Below are positions 50,740 through 60,667 of a stretch of 64,000 nucleotides of DNA, in pieces. This DNA is from Rhizobium mesoamericanum STM3625. Its GTDB lineage: Bacteria > Pseudomonadota > Alphaproteobacteria > Rhizobiales > Rhizobiaceae. The position numbers and the translations under genes are program-made. The notes beneath the pieces are model-generated. The model was not told where the DNA came from. It saw nothing but the letters and a program-made list of their open reading frames with translations, and searched no databases. Every line of letters starts with the position of its first letter. Within the stretch, counting starts at the first letter, position 1. The stretch spans positions 2,603,573 to 2,667,572 of the forward strand of contig NZ_HF536772.1 of assembly GCF_000312665.1 (NCBI RefSeq), in the 5' to 3' direction.

Positions 50740-51936
50740 GTGTTGAAGCGTTTGGTTCGCCTGTGCGTTTGTCTTCTGCCTTTTGCAACGGGTGCCGTTG
50801 CCGCGAACGCCGATACCAACGCCGCATTCGCGACCAAGGCCGAGCAAGCCTACATGATCGAGGCGTCGACCGGCACAGTGCTTCTTGCCAAGAACGAAAA
50901 CCAGACCTTCTCGCCGGCTTCGCTCGCGAAGCTGATGACGCTGGATCTGGTCTTCGACGCGCTGTCCAGGAACCAGATTACACTCGATACCGAATATCCC
51001 GTTTCCGAATACGCCTGGCGCACCGGTGGCGCGCCGTCGCGCACGGCAACAATGTTCGCCGCGCTCAAATCGAATGTCCGAGTAGAGGATCTCGTCAAGG
51101 GTATTGCCATCCAGGGCGCCAATGACAGCTGCATCATTCTTGCGGAAGGAATGAGCGGCAGCGAACCGGCCTTTGCCGCAGCTATGACACGGCGCGCCAA
51201 GACGCTTGGCATGGAGCGGTCTGTCTTCGGGAATTCGACCGGACTGCCTGATGGCAAGAGCAAGACGACCGCGCTTGATATGGTGACGTTGGCTGCTGAA
51301 CTTCAAAAGTCCTATCCGAACCTCTATCCCTATTTCGCGCAGCCCGATTTCGAATGGAACAAGATCTTCCAGCGCAACCGCAACCCGCTGCTTGGTTTCG
51401 GCATGGGGGTTGATGGCCTGGCGATAGGCTTTGCCGAGGGAGAGGGATACTCGATCGTTGCTTCAGTCGAACGCGACGGCAGGCGGCTTCTTATGGCACT
51501 GGGCGGGATTGCCTCCGACAAGGAGCGGACGGAGGAGGCAAAGCGGGTGCTCGAATGGGGGCTGACCGCATTCGAAAGCCGCCAGATTTTCGCCGATGCT
51601 GAGATCATCGGCCAAGCCAGCGTCTACGGTGGAACCTCGCGGAGCGTCGATCTTGTCGCAAAGACGCCGGTGAGCGTCTATATCCCGATTAATAATCCGG
51701 AGCGGCTTTCGGCGCGTATCGTCTACCGTTGGCCGTTGATGGCTCCCGTGGAGGCGGGTCATGAGATAGGGACGCTGCGGATCTCTGCCGGTGGCCGCCT
51801 TTTGCGCGAGGTGCCGCTCTACACGAAAGAAAACGTGGCTGTCGGCTCATTGAGCAGCCGAGCCGTCGATGCTCTCATGGAGCTCGGCGAGACGTTGCTG
51901 TTTTCGTGGCTGTGGGATAAGCCCGAACCCACGTGA
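50740..51936 (+). CDS. D-alanyl-D-alanine carboxypeptidase-like protein (S11) with altered motifs
   Basis: 398 residues from GTG 50740; TTG 50743 or 50680 are other starts. A signal peptide (KRLVRLCVCLLPFATGAVAA) precedes the S11 penicillin-binding domain. SPASLAKLMT carries the SxxK motif (Ser61, Lys64). The expected SxN is GAN (126-128), and the expected KTG is AIG (228-230, VDGLAIGFAEGEGYS). A C-terminal beta domain (about 290-370) and a terminal amphipathic helix (LGETLLFSWLWDK) complete the DacA/DacF layout. It may bind but not cleave muropeptides. It follows rlpA closely, and tmk-holB lies downstream. Confidence 0.87.
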   Translation: MLKRLVRLCVCLLPFATGAVAANADTNAAFATKAEQAYMIEASTGTVLLAKNENQTFSPASLAKLMTLDLVFDALSRNQITLDTEYPVSEYAWRTGGAPSRTATMFAALKSNVRVEDLVKGIAIQGANDSCIILAEGMSGSEPAFAAAMTRRAKTLGMERSVFGNSTGLPDGKSKTTALDMVTLAAELQKSYPNLYPYFAQPDFEWNKIFQRNRNPLLGFGMGVDGLAIGFAEGEGYSIVASVERDGRRLLMALGGIASDKERTEEAKRVLEWGLTAFESRQIFADAEIIGQASVYGGTSRSVDLVAKTPVSVYIPINNPERLSARIVYRWPLMAPVEAGHEIGTLRISAGGRLLREVPLYTKENVAVGSLSSRAVDALMELGETLLFSWLWDKPEPT

Positions 51937-52045
51937 TCGCCATGTTCGCCGCACAGGGTTGTCACAGGCAGTTTCGCTTTTCGCTGCCTTCAGCTAGATG
52001 TTAGGGCAGTGGTGCGGGTTAGCGCCGTAATGCAGGAAGCAGTCA

Positions 52046-52729
52046 TTGTCATCCGGTATAGGGTTGTTTGTAACGTTTGAAGGCGGGGAGGGCGCGGGCA
52101 AGTCGACGCAGATCCGTCGCCTTGCCGAGTCTCTCCGTGTGCAGGGCCATGACGTGCTGTTGACGCGAGAGCCAGGTGGTTCACCGGGCGCGGAGGCGGT
52201 GCGTCACGTGCTTCTGTCGGGTGCTGCCGAGGCCTTTGGAACACGCATGGAGGCAATCCTTTTTGCAGCTGCGCGTAATGATCACGTCGAGGAAGTTATC
52301 CGGCCAGCTCTAATGAGCGGCAAGGTGGTCCTTTGTGATCGTTACATGGATTCGTCCCGCGTCTATCAAGGCGTGACCGGAAATCTTGAATCGGAATTCA
52401 TCGAGGCGCTGCAACGTGCTGCCGTCAATGGTATCGTCCCGGATTGCACACTGATGCTCGATCTGCCGGCCCGCGCCGGCCTGGAGCGTGCCCGGAGGCG
52501 GGGAGCGGCTGGCGACGTGAGCCCGGATCGCTTCGAGAAGGAAGAACTGGAGACCCACGAGAAGCGCCGTGAAGCCTTCCTCGATATCGCTGCCGGGGAG
52601 CCAGACCGTTGCCGCGTGATCGATGCGATGCAGACCGAAGAGGCTATCGCGGCGGAGATTCTGGAGATCGTTGGGCAGCGCCTGTCACACCCGGCCTCGG
52701 TGAAGGTAGCGGAAACAGCGCATGAGTGA
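52046..52729 (+). CDS. tmk: Thymidylate kinase
   Basis: 227 residues from TTG 52046 with AGGAAG six bases upstream. The P-loop is [12 protein letters not shown]. The dTMP-binding motif is [11 protein letters not shown], the DR motif is [14 protein letters not shown], and the lid is [20 protein letters not shown]. It phosphorylates dTMP to dTDP for DNA synthesis. Its stop overlaps the holB start by 8 bases, the usual tmk-holB arrangement. Confidence 0.95.
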   Translation: MSSGIGLFVTFEGGEGAGKSTQIRRLAESLRVQGHDVLLTREPGGSPGAEAVRHVLLSGAAEAFGTRMEAILFAAARNDHVEEVIRPALMSGKVVLCDRYMDSSRVYQGVTGNLESEFIEALQRAAVNGIVPDCTLMLDLPARAGLERARRRGAAGDVSPDRFEKEELETHEKRREAFLDIAAGEPDRCRVIDAMQTEEAIAAEILEIVGQRLSHPASVKVAETAHE

Positions 52730-53747
52730 TGAACGTCCGGGATTGCTCGACGGCGCCATATGGCCGGCCGAGAATATGAAGCTATTTGGTCACGAGCAGG
52801 CCGAGGCGTTCCTCGGGCAATCATACCGGTCGGGTAAGGGGCACCACGCGATCCTGATAGAGGGGCCACCGGGTATCGGCAAGGCGACACTCGCGTTCCG
52901 CTTTGCAAACCACGTGCTGACCCATCCTGATCCGACCAGCGCGCCGGAGTTGCTGGCGGATCCCGATCCCTCTTCATCGGTTAGCCGTCAGATAGCTTCC
53001 GGTGCGTCACACAACCTGCTCCACCTGGCGCGTCCCGTTGATGAGAAGACCGGGAAGGTCAAGTCCGCCATCACGGTTGATGAAGTCAGACGGGCAGGGC
53101 GCTTCTTCTCACAGACCTCTGGCACCGGCAATTGGCGCATCGTCATTATCGATCCAGCCGATGACATGAACCGCAATGCCGCGAATGCGATCCTGAAAAT
53201 TCTCGAGGAGCCGCCGAAGCGCGCGCTGTTCCTACTTATCTCGCACGCGCCCGGGAAACTACTGCCGACAATTCGTTCGCGCTGCCTTCCGCTGAAGCTT
53301 GCACCGCTTGAAGACAGCGCTCTCGGCGCGGCGCTCGCGCATCTCGGTATCGAGGCCAATGATCGCGACCTTCTTGCGGCAGCGAACGGCAGCGTAGGCG
53401 AGGCGCTGAAGCTGGTGAACTATGGCGGCGGCGAGATCATCGCCGCCTATAACGAGGTCCTGCAAGCGCAGGGAGCATCTGCCCGCCGGGCGATGCATCG
53501 GCTTGCGGATGCCCTTTCTGGCAAAGATAGCGATACGATCTTTGAGTTCTTCACTAGCCATGTGAGCGAAGATCTGATGCGCAGGGCGCGGGCGGCAGCG
53601 ATTGCAGGGCAGGTGGCAGCGGCCGAGCGATTGGCCCGTCTGCATTCCGACATCGGCGAGCGGCTGACGGTCTCTGATGCCTACAATCTGGACCGCAAGC
53701 AAACAATCCTCAGCATCCTCGGAGACATCAAGCAGCCTGGTCCCTGA
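52722..53747 (+). CDS. holB: DNA polymerase III delta-prime subunit
   Basis: 341 residues. It is a clamp-loader AAA+ protein: [20 protein letters not shown] with Walker A-like [25 protein letters not shown] and [20 protein letters not shown] followed by [20 protein letters not shown] and [12 protein letters not shown] (sensor and SRC motif). It opens the beta clamp together with the delta and tau subunits. It is translationally coupled to tmk and convergent with the TSUP gene, directly adjacent (0 bases). Confidence 0.94.
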   Translation: MSDERPGLLDGAIWPAENMKLFGHEQAEAFLGQSYRSGKGHHAILIEGPPGIGKATLAFRFANHVLTHPDPTSAPELLADPDPSSSVSRQIASGASHNLLHLARPVDEKTGKVKSAITVDEVRRAGRFFSQTSGTGNWRIVIIDPADDMNRNAANAILKILEEPPKRALFLLISHAPGKLLPTIRSRCLPLKLAPLEDSALGAALAHLGIEANDRDLLAAANGSVGEALKLVNYGGGEIIAAYNEVLQAQGASARRAMHRLADALSGKDSDTIFEFFTSHVSEDLMRRARAAAIAGQVAAAERLARLHSDIGERLTVSDAYNLDRKQTILSILGDIKQPGP

Positions 53748-54548
53748 TCAGGGCGCGAGCAGCTTCCAGGCGACGACGACGAGCGTCAACGCCAGCACGA
53801 TACGGATTGTCCGTTCATGAAGCCTCGGTGCGATCAGGCTACCGGCGACGATGCCAGGGATTGAGCCCACCAGAAGAGCAAACAGCATTCCCCAGTTAAT
53901 CTCGCCGATCATCCAGTAGCCCATGCCACCGATCAGCGTTAGGGGAACGGCATGCACGATGTCGGAACCGACGATCTCGCGGACATCAAGGCGCGGGTAC
54001 AGCACGAGCAGCACCGTTACACCCAGAGCCCCAGCTCCGACTGATGTCAGCGTAACCAAGGTACCAAGTGCCAGGCCAAGCACGGTGGTCCAGACGGCAA
54101 TCGTGACCGGCTTGGGCGGCGAGCGCTCTCCGATTGCATGGAAGGCGAACGCCAGAACTTGCTTGCGAAACAGCAGCATCAAGGCAGTTATGACAAGCAG
54201 CCAGCCAAGCGCTGTCGTGATCGTGTGGGCGACTTCGACGCTCTTGCGGTCGACGCCGGCCATCAGCCAGAGCATGAGCAGGGCTGCCGGAACGCTGCCG
54301 GCGGCAAGACAGCCGACAATGCGCCAGTTTACCCGGCCGTGCATGCCGTGCACCGCCGTTCCTGCCGTCTTGGTAACCGCGGCATAGAGCAGATCGGTTC
54401 CGACAGCGGTGGCCGGATGAACACCGAAGACCAGCACCAGGAGGGGCGTCATGAGCGATCCGCCACCAACGCCGGTGATACCGACAAGCGCGCCGACGAG
54501 AAGTCCCGAGAAAGAGTAGAGGGGATCGAAACTGGAAAGGTCAGTCAA
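53748..54548 (-). CDS. TSUP-family membrane transporter (TauE/SafE)
   Basis: 266 residues with about eight membrane helices. The TSUP repeats are visible as LLVGALVGITGVGGGSLMTP near the N terminus and LGTLVTLTSVGAGALGVTVL in the second half. The family exports sulfite, sulfoacetate or other small anions; the substrate here is not predictable. Its stop codon abuts the holB stop. It is monocistronic. Confidence 0.9.
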   Translation of the reverse strand: MTDLSSFDPLYSFSGLLVGALVGITGVGGGSLMTPLLVLVFGVHPATAVGTDLLYAAVTKTAGTAVHGMHGRVNWRIVGCLAAGSVPAALLMLWLMAGVDRKSVEVAHTITTALGWLLVITALMLLFRKQVLAFAFHAIGERSPPKPVTIAVWTTVLGLALGTLVTLTSVGAGALGVTVLLVLYPRLDVREIVGSDIVHAVPLTLIGGMGYWMIGEINWGMLFALLVGSIPGIVAGSLIAPRLHERTIRIVLALTLVVVAWKLLAP

Positions 54549-54779
54549 ACAGGCGACCTCGAGCTCGCGCGCTTGAATTGGTGCTGCCGAGTGCTGGAGA
54601 TGTCACGTCGCTGATGCCCCACCTTGGATTTTTCTTTGGGTAGAATGCGTCTAAAATCGAGTCAAGTGCAGTGTGCCCGTCATGGGTAAATCGCCGATGC
54701 TTTCGAAACTTGGTGTTTCGCTTCGCCATGACATGCGCTAAGAGCGGCTGACAAATTTTATAGAGTAAGCCGGACAAGA

Positions 54780-56339
54780 ATGGCCGCCATGACAGACAAG
54801 ACACCCTTCTACATCACCACCGCGATTTCCTATCCGAACGGCAAGCCTCATATTGGCCATGCCTACGAGCTGATCGCGACGGATGCCATGGCGCGTTACC
54901 AGCGCCTTGATGGCAAGGATGTCTTTTTTCTGACGGGTACCGATGAACACGGTCAAAAGATGCAGCAGACGGCGCGCGCAGAAGGCATTTCGGCGCAGGA
55001 GCTCGCTGACCGCAATTCCGGCGCATTCCAGTCGATGGGGCAACTTCTCAACGCCTCGAATGATGATTTCATTCGAACGACGCAGGAGCGTCACCATCAA
55101 ACGTCGCAAAACATCTGGAACCTGATGGCCGATAGCGGCGACATTTACAAGGATTCCTATGCCGGCTGGTATTCGGTTCGTGACGAGGCCTACTATCAAG
55201 CGAACGAAATTGAGTTGCGGCCCGATGGGGTGCACTACGGACCGCAAGGCACGCCTGTCGAATGGGTGGAAGAGGCGAGCTACTTCTTCAAGCTTTCGGA
55301 ATACCAGGACAAGCTTCTCGCGCACTACGAAGCCAATCCGGACTTCATCGGGCCGGCCGAGCGGCGCAACGAGGTCATTTCTTTCGTCAAGTCGGGACTG
55401 AAGGATCTGTCGATTTCGCGCACGACCTTTGATTGGGGCATCAAGGTGCCGAACGACCCTGACCACGTCATGTATGTCTGGGTTGACGCCCTGACCAACT
55501 ACATCACGGCAACGGGCTATATCGAAGATCGCAACGGCCCCCGCGCCAAGTACTGGCCGGCGGATGTGCACATTATCGGCAAGGATATCATCCGCTTCCA
55601 CGCTGTCTACTGGCCAGCCTTCCTGATGTCCGCGAAGCTGCCGCTGCCAAAGCGCGTCTTCGCTCACGGCTTCCTGCTCAACAAGGGCGAGAAGATGTCG
55701 AAGTCGCTCGGCAACGTCGTCGATCCGGTTAATCTCGTGAACCATTTCGGCCTTGACCAGGTGCGCTACTTCTTTCTGCGCGAAGTCTCCTTCGGCCAGG
55801 ACGGCAGCTATAGCGAAGAGGCGATCGGCACCCGCATCAACTCCGACCTTGCCAACGGTATCGGAAATCTTGCCAGCCGCTCGCTGTCGATGATCGTCAA
55901 GAACTGCGACGGCAAGATCCCGGAATGTGGTCCGCTGACGGATGAAGATCGCGCCATGTTGGCGCAGGCTGATGCGCTGCTCGCCTCGACGCGGGACGAT
56001 ATGGGCAAGCAGCTTATTCACCGGGCGCTGGCTTCGATCATAGCCGTCGTTTCCGAAACCGATCGCTATTTCGCCGGCCAGGAGCCGTGGGCTCTCAAGA
56101 AGACCGATCCGGCGCGCATGGACACCGTGTTGTATGTCACGGCTGAGGTCGTCCGTCAGATCGCCATCCTGCTGCAGCCCTTCATGCCGGAATCGGCCGG
56201 CAAGCTCTTGGACCTCGTTGCGGCTCCTATAGACAAGCGAGATTTCGCGGCACTCGGCAAAGCCGGTCGCCTCGTCGCCGGCACGCCGCTGGAAGCGCCG
56301 AAGCCGGTCTTCCCGCGCTACGTCGCGCCGGAAGCGTGA
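54780..56339 (+). CDS. metG: Methionyl-tRNA synthetase
   Basis: 519 residues from ATG 54780; ATG 54789 (MTDKTPFY) is an equally plausible start. Class I motifs: [20 protein letters not shown] (HIGH) and [20 protein letters not shown] (KMSKS, about residue 305). [16 protein letters not shown] and [16 protein letters not shown] are also family signatures. The short length without a C-terminal tRNA-binding (EMAP-like) domain is the alphaproteobacterial type. It is followed by tatD after 7 bases. Confidence 0.96.
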   Translation: MAAMTDKTPFYITTAISYPNGKPHIGHAYELIATDAMARYQRLDGKDVFFLTGTDEHGQKMQQTARAEGISAQELADRNSGAFQSMGQLLNASNDDFIRTTQERHHQTSQNIWNLMADSGDIYKDSYAGWYSVRDEAYYQANEIELRPDGVHYGPQGTPVEWVEEASYFFKLSEYQDKLLAHYEANPDFIGPAERRNEVISFVKSGLKDLSISRTTFDWGIKVPNDPDHVMYVWVDALTNYITATGYIEDRNGPRAKYWPADVHIIGKDIIRFHAVYWPAFLMSAKLPLPKRVFAHGFLLNKGEKMSKSLGNVVDPVNLVNHFGLDQVRYFFLREVSFGQDGSYSEEAIGTRINSDLANGIGNLASRSLSMIVKNCDGKIPECGPLTDEDRAMLAQADALLASTRDDMGKQLIHRALASIIAVVSETDRYFAGQEPWALKKTDPARMDTVLYVTAEVVRQIAILLQPFMPESAGKLLDLVAAPIDKRDFAALGKAGRLVAGTPLEAPKPVFPRYVAPEA

Positions 56340-56346
56340 GGACGTC

Positions 56347-57129
56347 ATGCTGATCGATACGCATTGTCATCTGGATTTCGCCGACTTCGAGGCGGAGCGG
56401 GACGAGATCGTCAAGCGCGCTCACGATGCGGGCGTCAAGCAGATGGTGACGATCTCGACGCGTGTGCGCAAGCTGGACGGGCTGCTCGCCATCACGGAGA
56501 AATATCCGTCTGTGTTCTGTTCCGTCGGCACCCATCCGAACAATGCCGGCGATGAACTCGACATCCAGACGGACGATCTCGTCCGTCTGGCTACCGCCCA
56601 CGAGAAGATCGTCGCGATCGGCGAGGCCGGCCTCGACTATTTCTACGACACGCAGAAACCGGAAGACCAGAAGACCGGGTTGCGGCGTCACATCAATGCA
56701 TCGCGCGAAACGCAGCTGCCGCTTGTAATTCACAGCCGCAGCGCTGACGAAGACATGGCGGCGATCCTGACCGAGGAAACGGGGAAGGGAAACTTCCCCT
56801 TCATCCTTCATTGCTTCTCCTCGGGCGCCGAACTCGCAAGGGTGGGTGTTGAACTTGGCGGCTACGTCTCCTTTTCCGGCATTCTGACGTTCCCGAAGTC
56901 GGAGGAGCTTCGCTCTATCGCCGCGACGATCCCTCACGATCGTTTGCTTGTCGAAACGGACGCGCCCTATCTTGCGCCCAAGCGCTGGCGCGGCAAGCGC
57001 AACGAACCTTCCTACGTGGTGAACACCGCCGAGGTTCTGGCCGAGACGCTCGGACTTAGCTATGCCGAGATGGCCCGGATCACGACGGAGAACGCATTCC
57101 GCATTTTCTCAAAGATGCCGAGGATCTAA
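56347..57129 (+). CDS. tatD: TatD-family metal-dependent hydrolase
   Basis: 260 residues. Metal ligands are in DTHCHLDFADF at the N terminus, AIGEAGLDYFYDTQKPEDQK (Glu), LVIHSRSADEDM (His), ILHCFSSGAELA (His) and LVETDAPYLAPKRWRGKRNE (Asp). TatD enzymes are 3'-5' exonucleases or deacylases linked to DNA repair and quality control. The metG-tatD-MBL hydrolase order is common in proteobacteria and indicates one operon. Confidence 0.93.
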   Translation: MLIDTHCHLDFADFEAERDEIVKRAHDAGVKQMVTISTRVRKLDGLLAITEKYPSVFCSVGTHPNNAGDELDIQTDDLVRLATAHEKIVAIGEAGLDYFYDTQKPEDQKTGLRRHINASRETQLPLVIHSRSADEDMAAILTEETGKGNFPFILHCFSSGAELARVGVELGGYVSFSGILTFPKSEELRSIAATIPHDRLLVETDAPYLAPKRWRGKRNEPSYVVNTAEVLAETLGLSYAEMARITTENAFRIFSKMPRI

Positions 57130-57133
57130 GAGC

Positions 57134-57964
57134 GTGGGATACAGACGGCGTTTCACCATTCTCGGCTGTTCGTCGTCACCCGGCGTTCCTCGCATTACAG
57201 GCGACTGGGGCGCCTGCGATCCAGCCAATCCGAAGAACCGTCGTACCCGCGCGGCCTTCATGGTGCAGCAGTTTGATGACAACGGTGGCGTCACCACCGT
57301 CGTTGTCGACACCGGACCGGACTTTCGCGAGCAGATGATCGCCGCCCGTGTCACACACATCGATGCGGTTCTCTATACACATCCGCATGCCGACCACATC
57401 CATGGTCTCGACGATCTTCGCGGCTATTTCTATGGATCGCAGCAACGCGTTCCGATCCATGCCACGAAGGAGACGATGGATCGCATTCGCCAGGGGTTCG
57501 GCTATTGCATGGAGACGCCCCCCGGGAGTAACTATCCGCCAATCGTTGAACCCAGGATCATTGAAAGCACTGATGGGCCGATGCGAATTACCGGCGCGGG
57601 GGGTACGATTTCGTTCCGTCCCCACACACAGCAGCATGGTGATATCACGTCGTTGGGATTTCGCATCGGAGATGTCGCTTATTGCAGTGATATCAGTGAC
57701 TTTCCTCCCGAAACGGTCACCAAGCTTCGGGATCTCGATGTCCTCATCATCGACGCGCTGCAGTACCGATATCATCCCAGCCACCTTTCGCTGGAACAGT
57801 CCTTAGACTGGATTGATCGTCTGAAGCCTAAGCGGGCAATCCTGACCCACATGCATACCCCGCTCGACTACGACACTGTTATGGCCGAGACGCCAGATCA
57901 TGTCGTACCAGCCTATGATCAGATGAGCTTCGATATCGAGTTGGCGGAGCTGGAAACCGTCTGA
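57134..57964 (+). CDS. MBL-fold phosphodiesterase-like hydrolase (PhnP type)
   Basis: 276 residues from GTG 57134, 4 bases after the tatD stop. It starts RRRFTILGCSSSPGVPRITG. The metal-binding motif HPHADHIHGLDDLRGYFYGS is complete, with further ligands in HTQQHGDITSLGF (His), AYCSDISDFP (Asp) and AILTHMHTPLDY (His). The family includes PhnP, a cyclic phosphodiesterase, and tRNA-processing enzymes. The substrate here is unknown. It is the third gene of the metG operon. Confidence 0.9.
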   Translation: MGYRRRFTILGCSSSPGVPRITGDWGACDPANPKNRRTRAAFMVQQFDDNGGVTTVVVDTGPDFREQMIAARVTHIDAVLYTHPHADHIHGLDDLRGYFYGSQQRVPIHATKETMDRIRQGFGYCMETPPGSNYPPIVEPRIIESTDGPMRITGAGGTISFRPHTQQHGDITSLGFRIGDVAYCSDISDFPPETVTKLRDLDVLIIDALQYRYHPSHLSLEQSLDWIDRLKPKRAILTHMHTPLDYDTVMAETPDHVVPAYDQMSFDIELAELETV

Positions 57965-58300
57965 CGCGGTTGTAGCGCGCCAGCATCACCGAAAGCGGCG
58001 AGCCGCCCTTCAAAGAACATTAATATACGCCAATATCGTTTTGAAATACAACGTATTTATGTGGTCCGACTATAATGGTGGCGTTGCGTTTTCGATTGCC
58101 TCTGTTGCTCCAAATAGTGTGGTTTCGGCACTGATGGGTGAGTCAGTGGCTGGCCCGCTCGCATTGTATGATAGGGACCTAGTAGATTGCTTCCGCATCA
58201 GCGTGCTGCTACGTCCTCACCGGTTTGCTGCTTCTTGGAGTTGCGAGGTTGGCAACAAGGAAAGTGCTTGTAGGTAGGTCAAGCACAACCGTATGCTGCA
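57965..58300. other. Gap after the metG operon
   Basis: 336 bases with a moderately AT-rich start (ATTAATATACGCCAATATCG). A plus frame (58041-58277) lacks any motif. It probably carries the promoter of the isochorismatase-like gene. It marks the change from core to accessory DNA. Confidence 0.45.
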
Positions 58301-59104
58301 GTGGTGACGAGTTGGAGTGAAGTCATTGACGCTCAGATAGCAATTGGCGATCATCGTGACATCGCACGAGGATTCGCCGAGATGGGTTCTGATCAGGGCG
58401 GCGCAATAGCCCAACTTGCGGGCCCACGCCCAAAGCTCCACAATTGGCTGATTGAGCAGGGTGAGTACGAGCGGCAGGAACAGCGACGTGGACGACGGCA
58501 CGCATATGAATCTGTCGACGCCCGCCAAACGGCCCTGATCGTGATCGATATGGTCCCATTTTTCGTCGAGGAAAGCGGCTACTGCCGAGGGACACTGCCG
58601 AACATCATTCGCCTCGCGGACGCTCTTCGCACCGCTGGTGGCAAGGTGACCTGGGTTGTTCCCGGCTCCAATCAGCCTCATCCGGATCTCACACGGGAAT
58701 TCTTTGGCGACGAGATAGCGGAAGTATATAGGAGGTCAGGCGGGGTGGGCCCGTTATCGCGAAGGGTGTGGGCTGGCCTATCACCGAGAGCGGAAGATCT
58801 GTATTTCGAGAAGTCCGCTTATAGTGCGTTTTTCCCGGGCTCCTCAGACGCACCCGCTGTTCTTCGCGCTCGCGGAATTGACACTGTTCTCATCACAGGA
58901 ACCCTGACGAACATCTGCTGTGAGTCCTCGGCCAGAGACGCCTATGCAAGCGGGTTCCGGGTGATTTTCATAGCTGACGGGACGGCTGCCAGGCGCGATC
59001 AGGAGCACAACGCAGCACTCCACAATATTTATCGGAGCTTTGGCGATGTGCGACCGACAGATGAAGTCATTGCCCTTCTGTCCGCTAAACAGGCTCTAAG
59101 GTAA
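58301..59104 (+). CDS. Isochorismatase-family cysteine hydrolase
   Basis: 267 residues from GTG 58301 (GTG 58304 also possible). The catalytic triad is visible: Asp83 in LIVIDMVPFF, Lys in YFEKSAYSAFFPG, and the nucleophile in GTLTNICCESSARDAYASGF. An unusual polar N-terminal extension of about 70 residues (WSEVIDAQIAIGDHRDIARG then FAEMGSDQGGAIAQLAGPRP) precedes the domain and is read as real because the frame and composition are coherent. The reaction (amide or isochorismate hydrolysis) cannot be fixed. It stands alone before a nucleotidyltransferase gene. Confidence 0.82.
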   Translation: MVTSWSEVIDAQIAIGDHRDIARGFAEMGSDQGGAIAQLAGPRPKLHNWLIEQGEYERQEQRRGRRHAYESVDARQTALIVIDMVPFFVEESGYCRGTLPNIIRLADALRTAGGKVTWVVPGSNQPHPDLTREFFGDEIAEVYRRSGGVGPLSRRVWAGLSPRAEDLYFEKSAYSAFFPGSSDAPAVLRARGIDTVLITGTLTNICCESSARDAYASGFRVIFIADGTAARRDQEHNAALHNIYRSFGDVRPTDEVIALLSAKQALR

Positions 59105-59132
59105 CCGTTGGACGCAGGTTCGAAGAGATCAA

Positions 59133-59615
59133 ATGGAGAATACCCGAGAGAAAGTGGCCGCCGTTACAGCCGCGCTCCGACGCTCAGGAGTTGTCTGCGA
59201 TCTTTTTGGCGGTTGGGCAGAGGAAGTTTTAGGTCTCCGCAAGCCATCTACGCATAGCGATATCGATATGGTTTATCGCAGCGAGACCTTCCGGGAACTC
59301 GATTCTAAGCTTCGAGACATTCCTGAGTTCGAAGAGGTTCCACTCAAGCGCTTCCGCCACAAACGAGCTTTCCGCTTTTACGGCACGCTGTGCGAGATAA
59401 CCCTGGTGCAGGGAGGAGAGGGGCCTGTTACGCTTTTCTGGGGCGACGCTCCTTTCCTGTGGGATACTCCGCTCCTGCATGGAGCCTTGGTCGAGGTTGA
59501 GAAGGAGCCGATCTCAGTCGTATCCGCCAGCAACCTCAAACGATACCGCGATCTCCATAGGGACAGGCAGCCGCATCGCTGGCGTGAACCGCAAGCGCTA
59601 GAAGCCTACGAATGA
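59133..59615 (+). CDS. Nucleotidyltransferase (aminoglycoside adenylyltransferase-like)
   Basis: 160 residues. The fold signature is VCDLFGGWAEEVLGLRKPST followed by HSDIDMVY: GGW and the Asp-x-Asp metal pair of the ANT(2'')-like/MNT superfamily. The rest (KRFRHKRAFRFYGTLCEITL, FWGDAPFLWDTPLLHGALVE) fits a small catalytic domain with a short helical tail. It may modify a small molecule; an antibiotic substrate is possible but not shown. The ATG lies 28 bases after the hydrolase gene. Confidence 0.78.
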   Translation: MENTREKVAAVTAALRRSGVVCDLFGGWAEEVLGLRKPSTHSDIDMVYRSETFRELDSKLRDIPEFEEVPLKRFRHKRAFRFYGTLCEITLVQGGEGPVTLFWGDAPFLWDTPLLHGALVEVEKEPISVVSASNLKRYRDLHRDRQPHRWREPQALEAYE

Positions 59616-59616
59616 A

Positions 59617-59900
59617 ATGTGGAACTCCTGCTGCTCCATGGGTAAAACCTGCAAGCCCGTGATTCCCAGACTGGCCGCCGGAGACGTTGTCCGCCTGGTT
59701 TCGCCAGCAAGCACACCCAGCGAAGCTGACGTAGAAAGTTGCATCAGATTTTTGGAGGGGCTAGGCCTCAAGCCCCAATTGGGTGTCCATGCTCTTGACC
59801 GACTTGGTTTCCTCGCGTGGCCGCGATGAAGACCGTCTTCGATATGCAAAGCCTGAACGCGGTGTTGCACAGCTCTCTTACGGGCGTTTGTTGCTTTTCG
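59617..59900 (+). pseudogene. LD-carboxypeptidase (S66) N-terminal remnant
   Basis: VIPRLAAGDVVRLVSPASTP then SEADVESCIRFLEGLGLKPQ and LGVHALDRLGFLA is the N terminus of S66 peptidases (LdcA/MccF type), which trim the D-alanine of muropeptides or hydrolyse microcin C. The frame ends at 59829. A neighbouring frame continues with GRDEDRLRYAKPERG, the next expected block (GTDEDRL), so a frameshift lies near 59815. Similarity then fades and the catalytic Ser and His are missing. The gene is dead. Confidence 0.7.
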
Positions 59901-60332
59901 TCCGGCATGGAACGCACCACAAGCTGTCGGTGTCTCACACAACGAAGTAGGGGTCTGCTGCGTCGTATTGCTCGTCTCGAAGGGCGTTCGAATGGGTTCC
60001 TTGATCGTCTGGGTAGCGGGAACCTTACCGAACCCGCTGCCGGGTTGAAGGGTGATCAAAGCGATGACGTCCCTGTCTGGAGGTCGAAGCGTAATCGGCA
60101 GACTGAACGTATCATCCGCGACGGTCACCGGGCGGGTGATCACGAGCATTCGGGCCTTCGCCAAGAAGTCGCCGCGCAGACGCTGCCATGTGAAAAGATA
60201 GCACAAGCCAGCCGCTTCCCCTCGGTTGGGATGGCAAAGTAGCCGACCAGAATAAGAGTGCCCACACCCGGGATCTGGAAAGCGTCGGCGGACGCTCCTA
60301 TCTCATTCCTATAGGAATTCAGGGAGGTTATC
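59901..60332. other. Degenerate stretch after the S66 remnant
   Basis: No supported gene. A minus-strand frame near 60050-60190 reads ARMLVITRPVTVADDTFSLP then ITLRPPDRDVIALITLQPG, which looks like the beta-sandwich tail of some glycoside hydrolases, but it is short, startless and unassigned. It may be another remnant. Confidence 0.3.
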
Positions 60333-60551
60333 ATGCCAAAACCTGCCAATCGTGCGGGAGAAAGTCCTATTGTCGAGATCCTGCCCCCAGCCAGGTTTTC
60401 CAACCACGAAACCGTCGTCTGCGATTGCTGCCATCAAAGAAAGAGTAGGGATGAGTTCGACGAGGATGCATTCGGCATTTGTGCAGAATGCATTGGTTCC
60501 GATGCGGGTGTCGTCGATCTCGTGATGGGTGTTTACGAATGTCATCAATAA
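60333..60551 (+). CDS. Small zinc-ribbon-like protein, 72 residues
   Basis: ATG 60333 follows AGGGAGG. Two cysteine pairs, VVCDCCHQRKSRDEF (Cys-x-Cys-Cys) and GICAECIGSD (Cys-x-x-Cys), are spaced about 20 residues apart and could bind one zinc. The rest is acidic. It resembles short zinc-ribbon proteins of unknown function. No operon partner is close. Confidence 0.65.
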   Translation: MPKPANRAGESPIVEILPPARFSNHETVVCDCCHQRKSRDEFDEDAFGICAECIGSDAGVVDLVMGVYECHQ

Positions 60552-60667
60552 GAAGTCGCGCTGGGGCGGCCACCGGGGGGATAGGTCTCTTGGATTACTC
60601 CATCAAGCGCGCAGTGTCACATAGGTACGCGGAACGTCATGGCCCCGTTGCTTGACTCCGGCGAATA

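Noticed and set aside
54738..56348. Minus-strand open frame of 536 residues opposite metG
   Set aside because: Shadow of metG; no recognisable domain.
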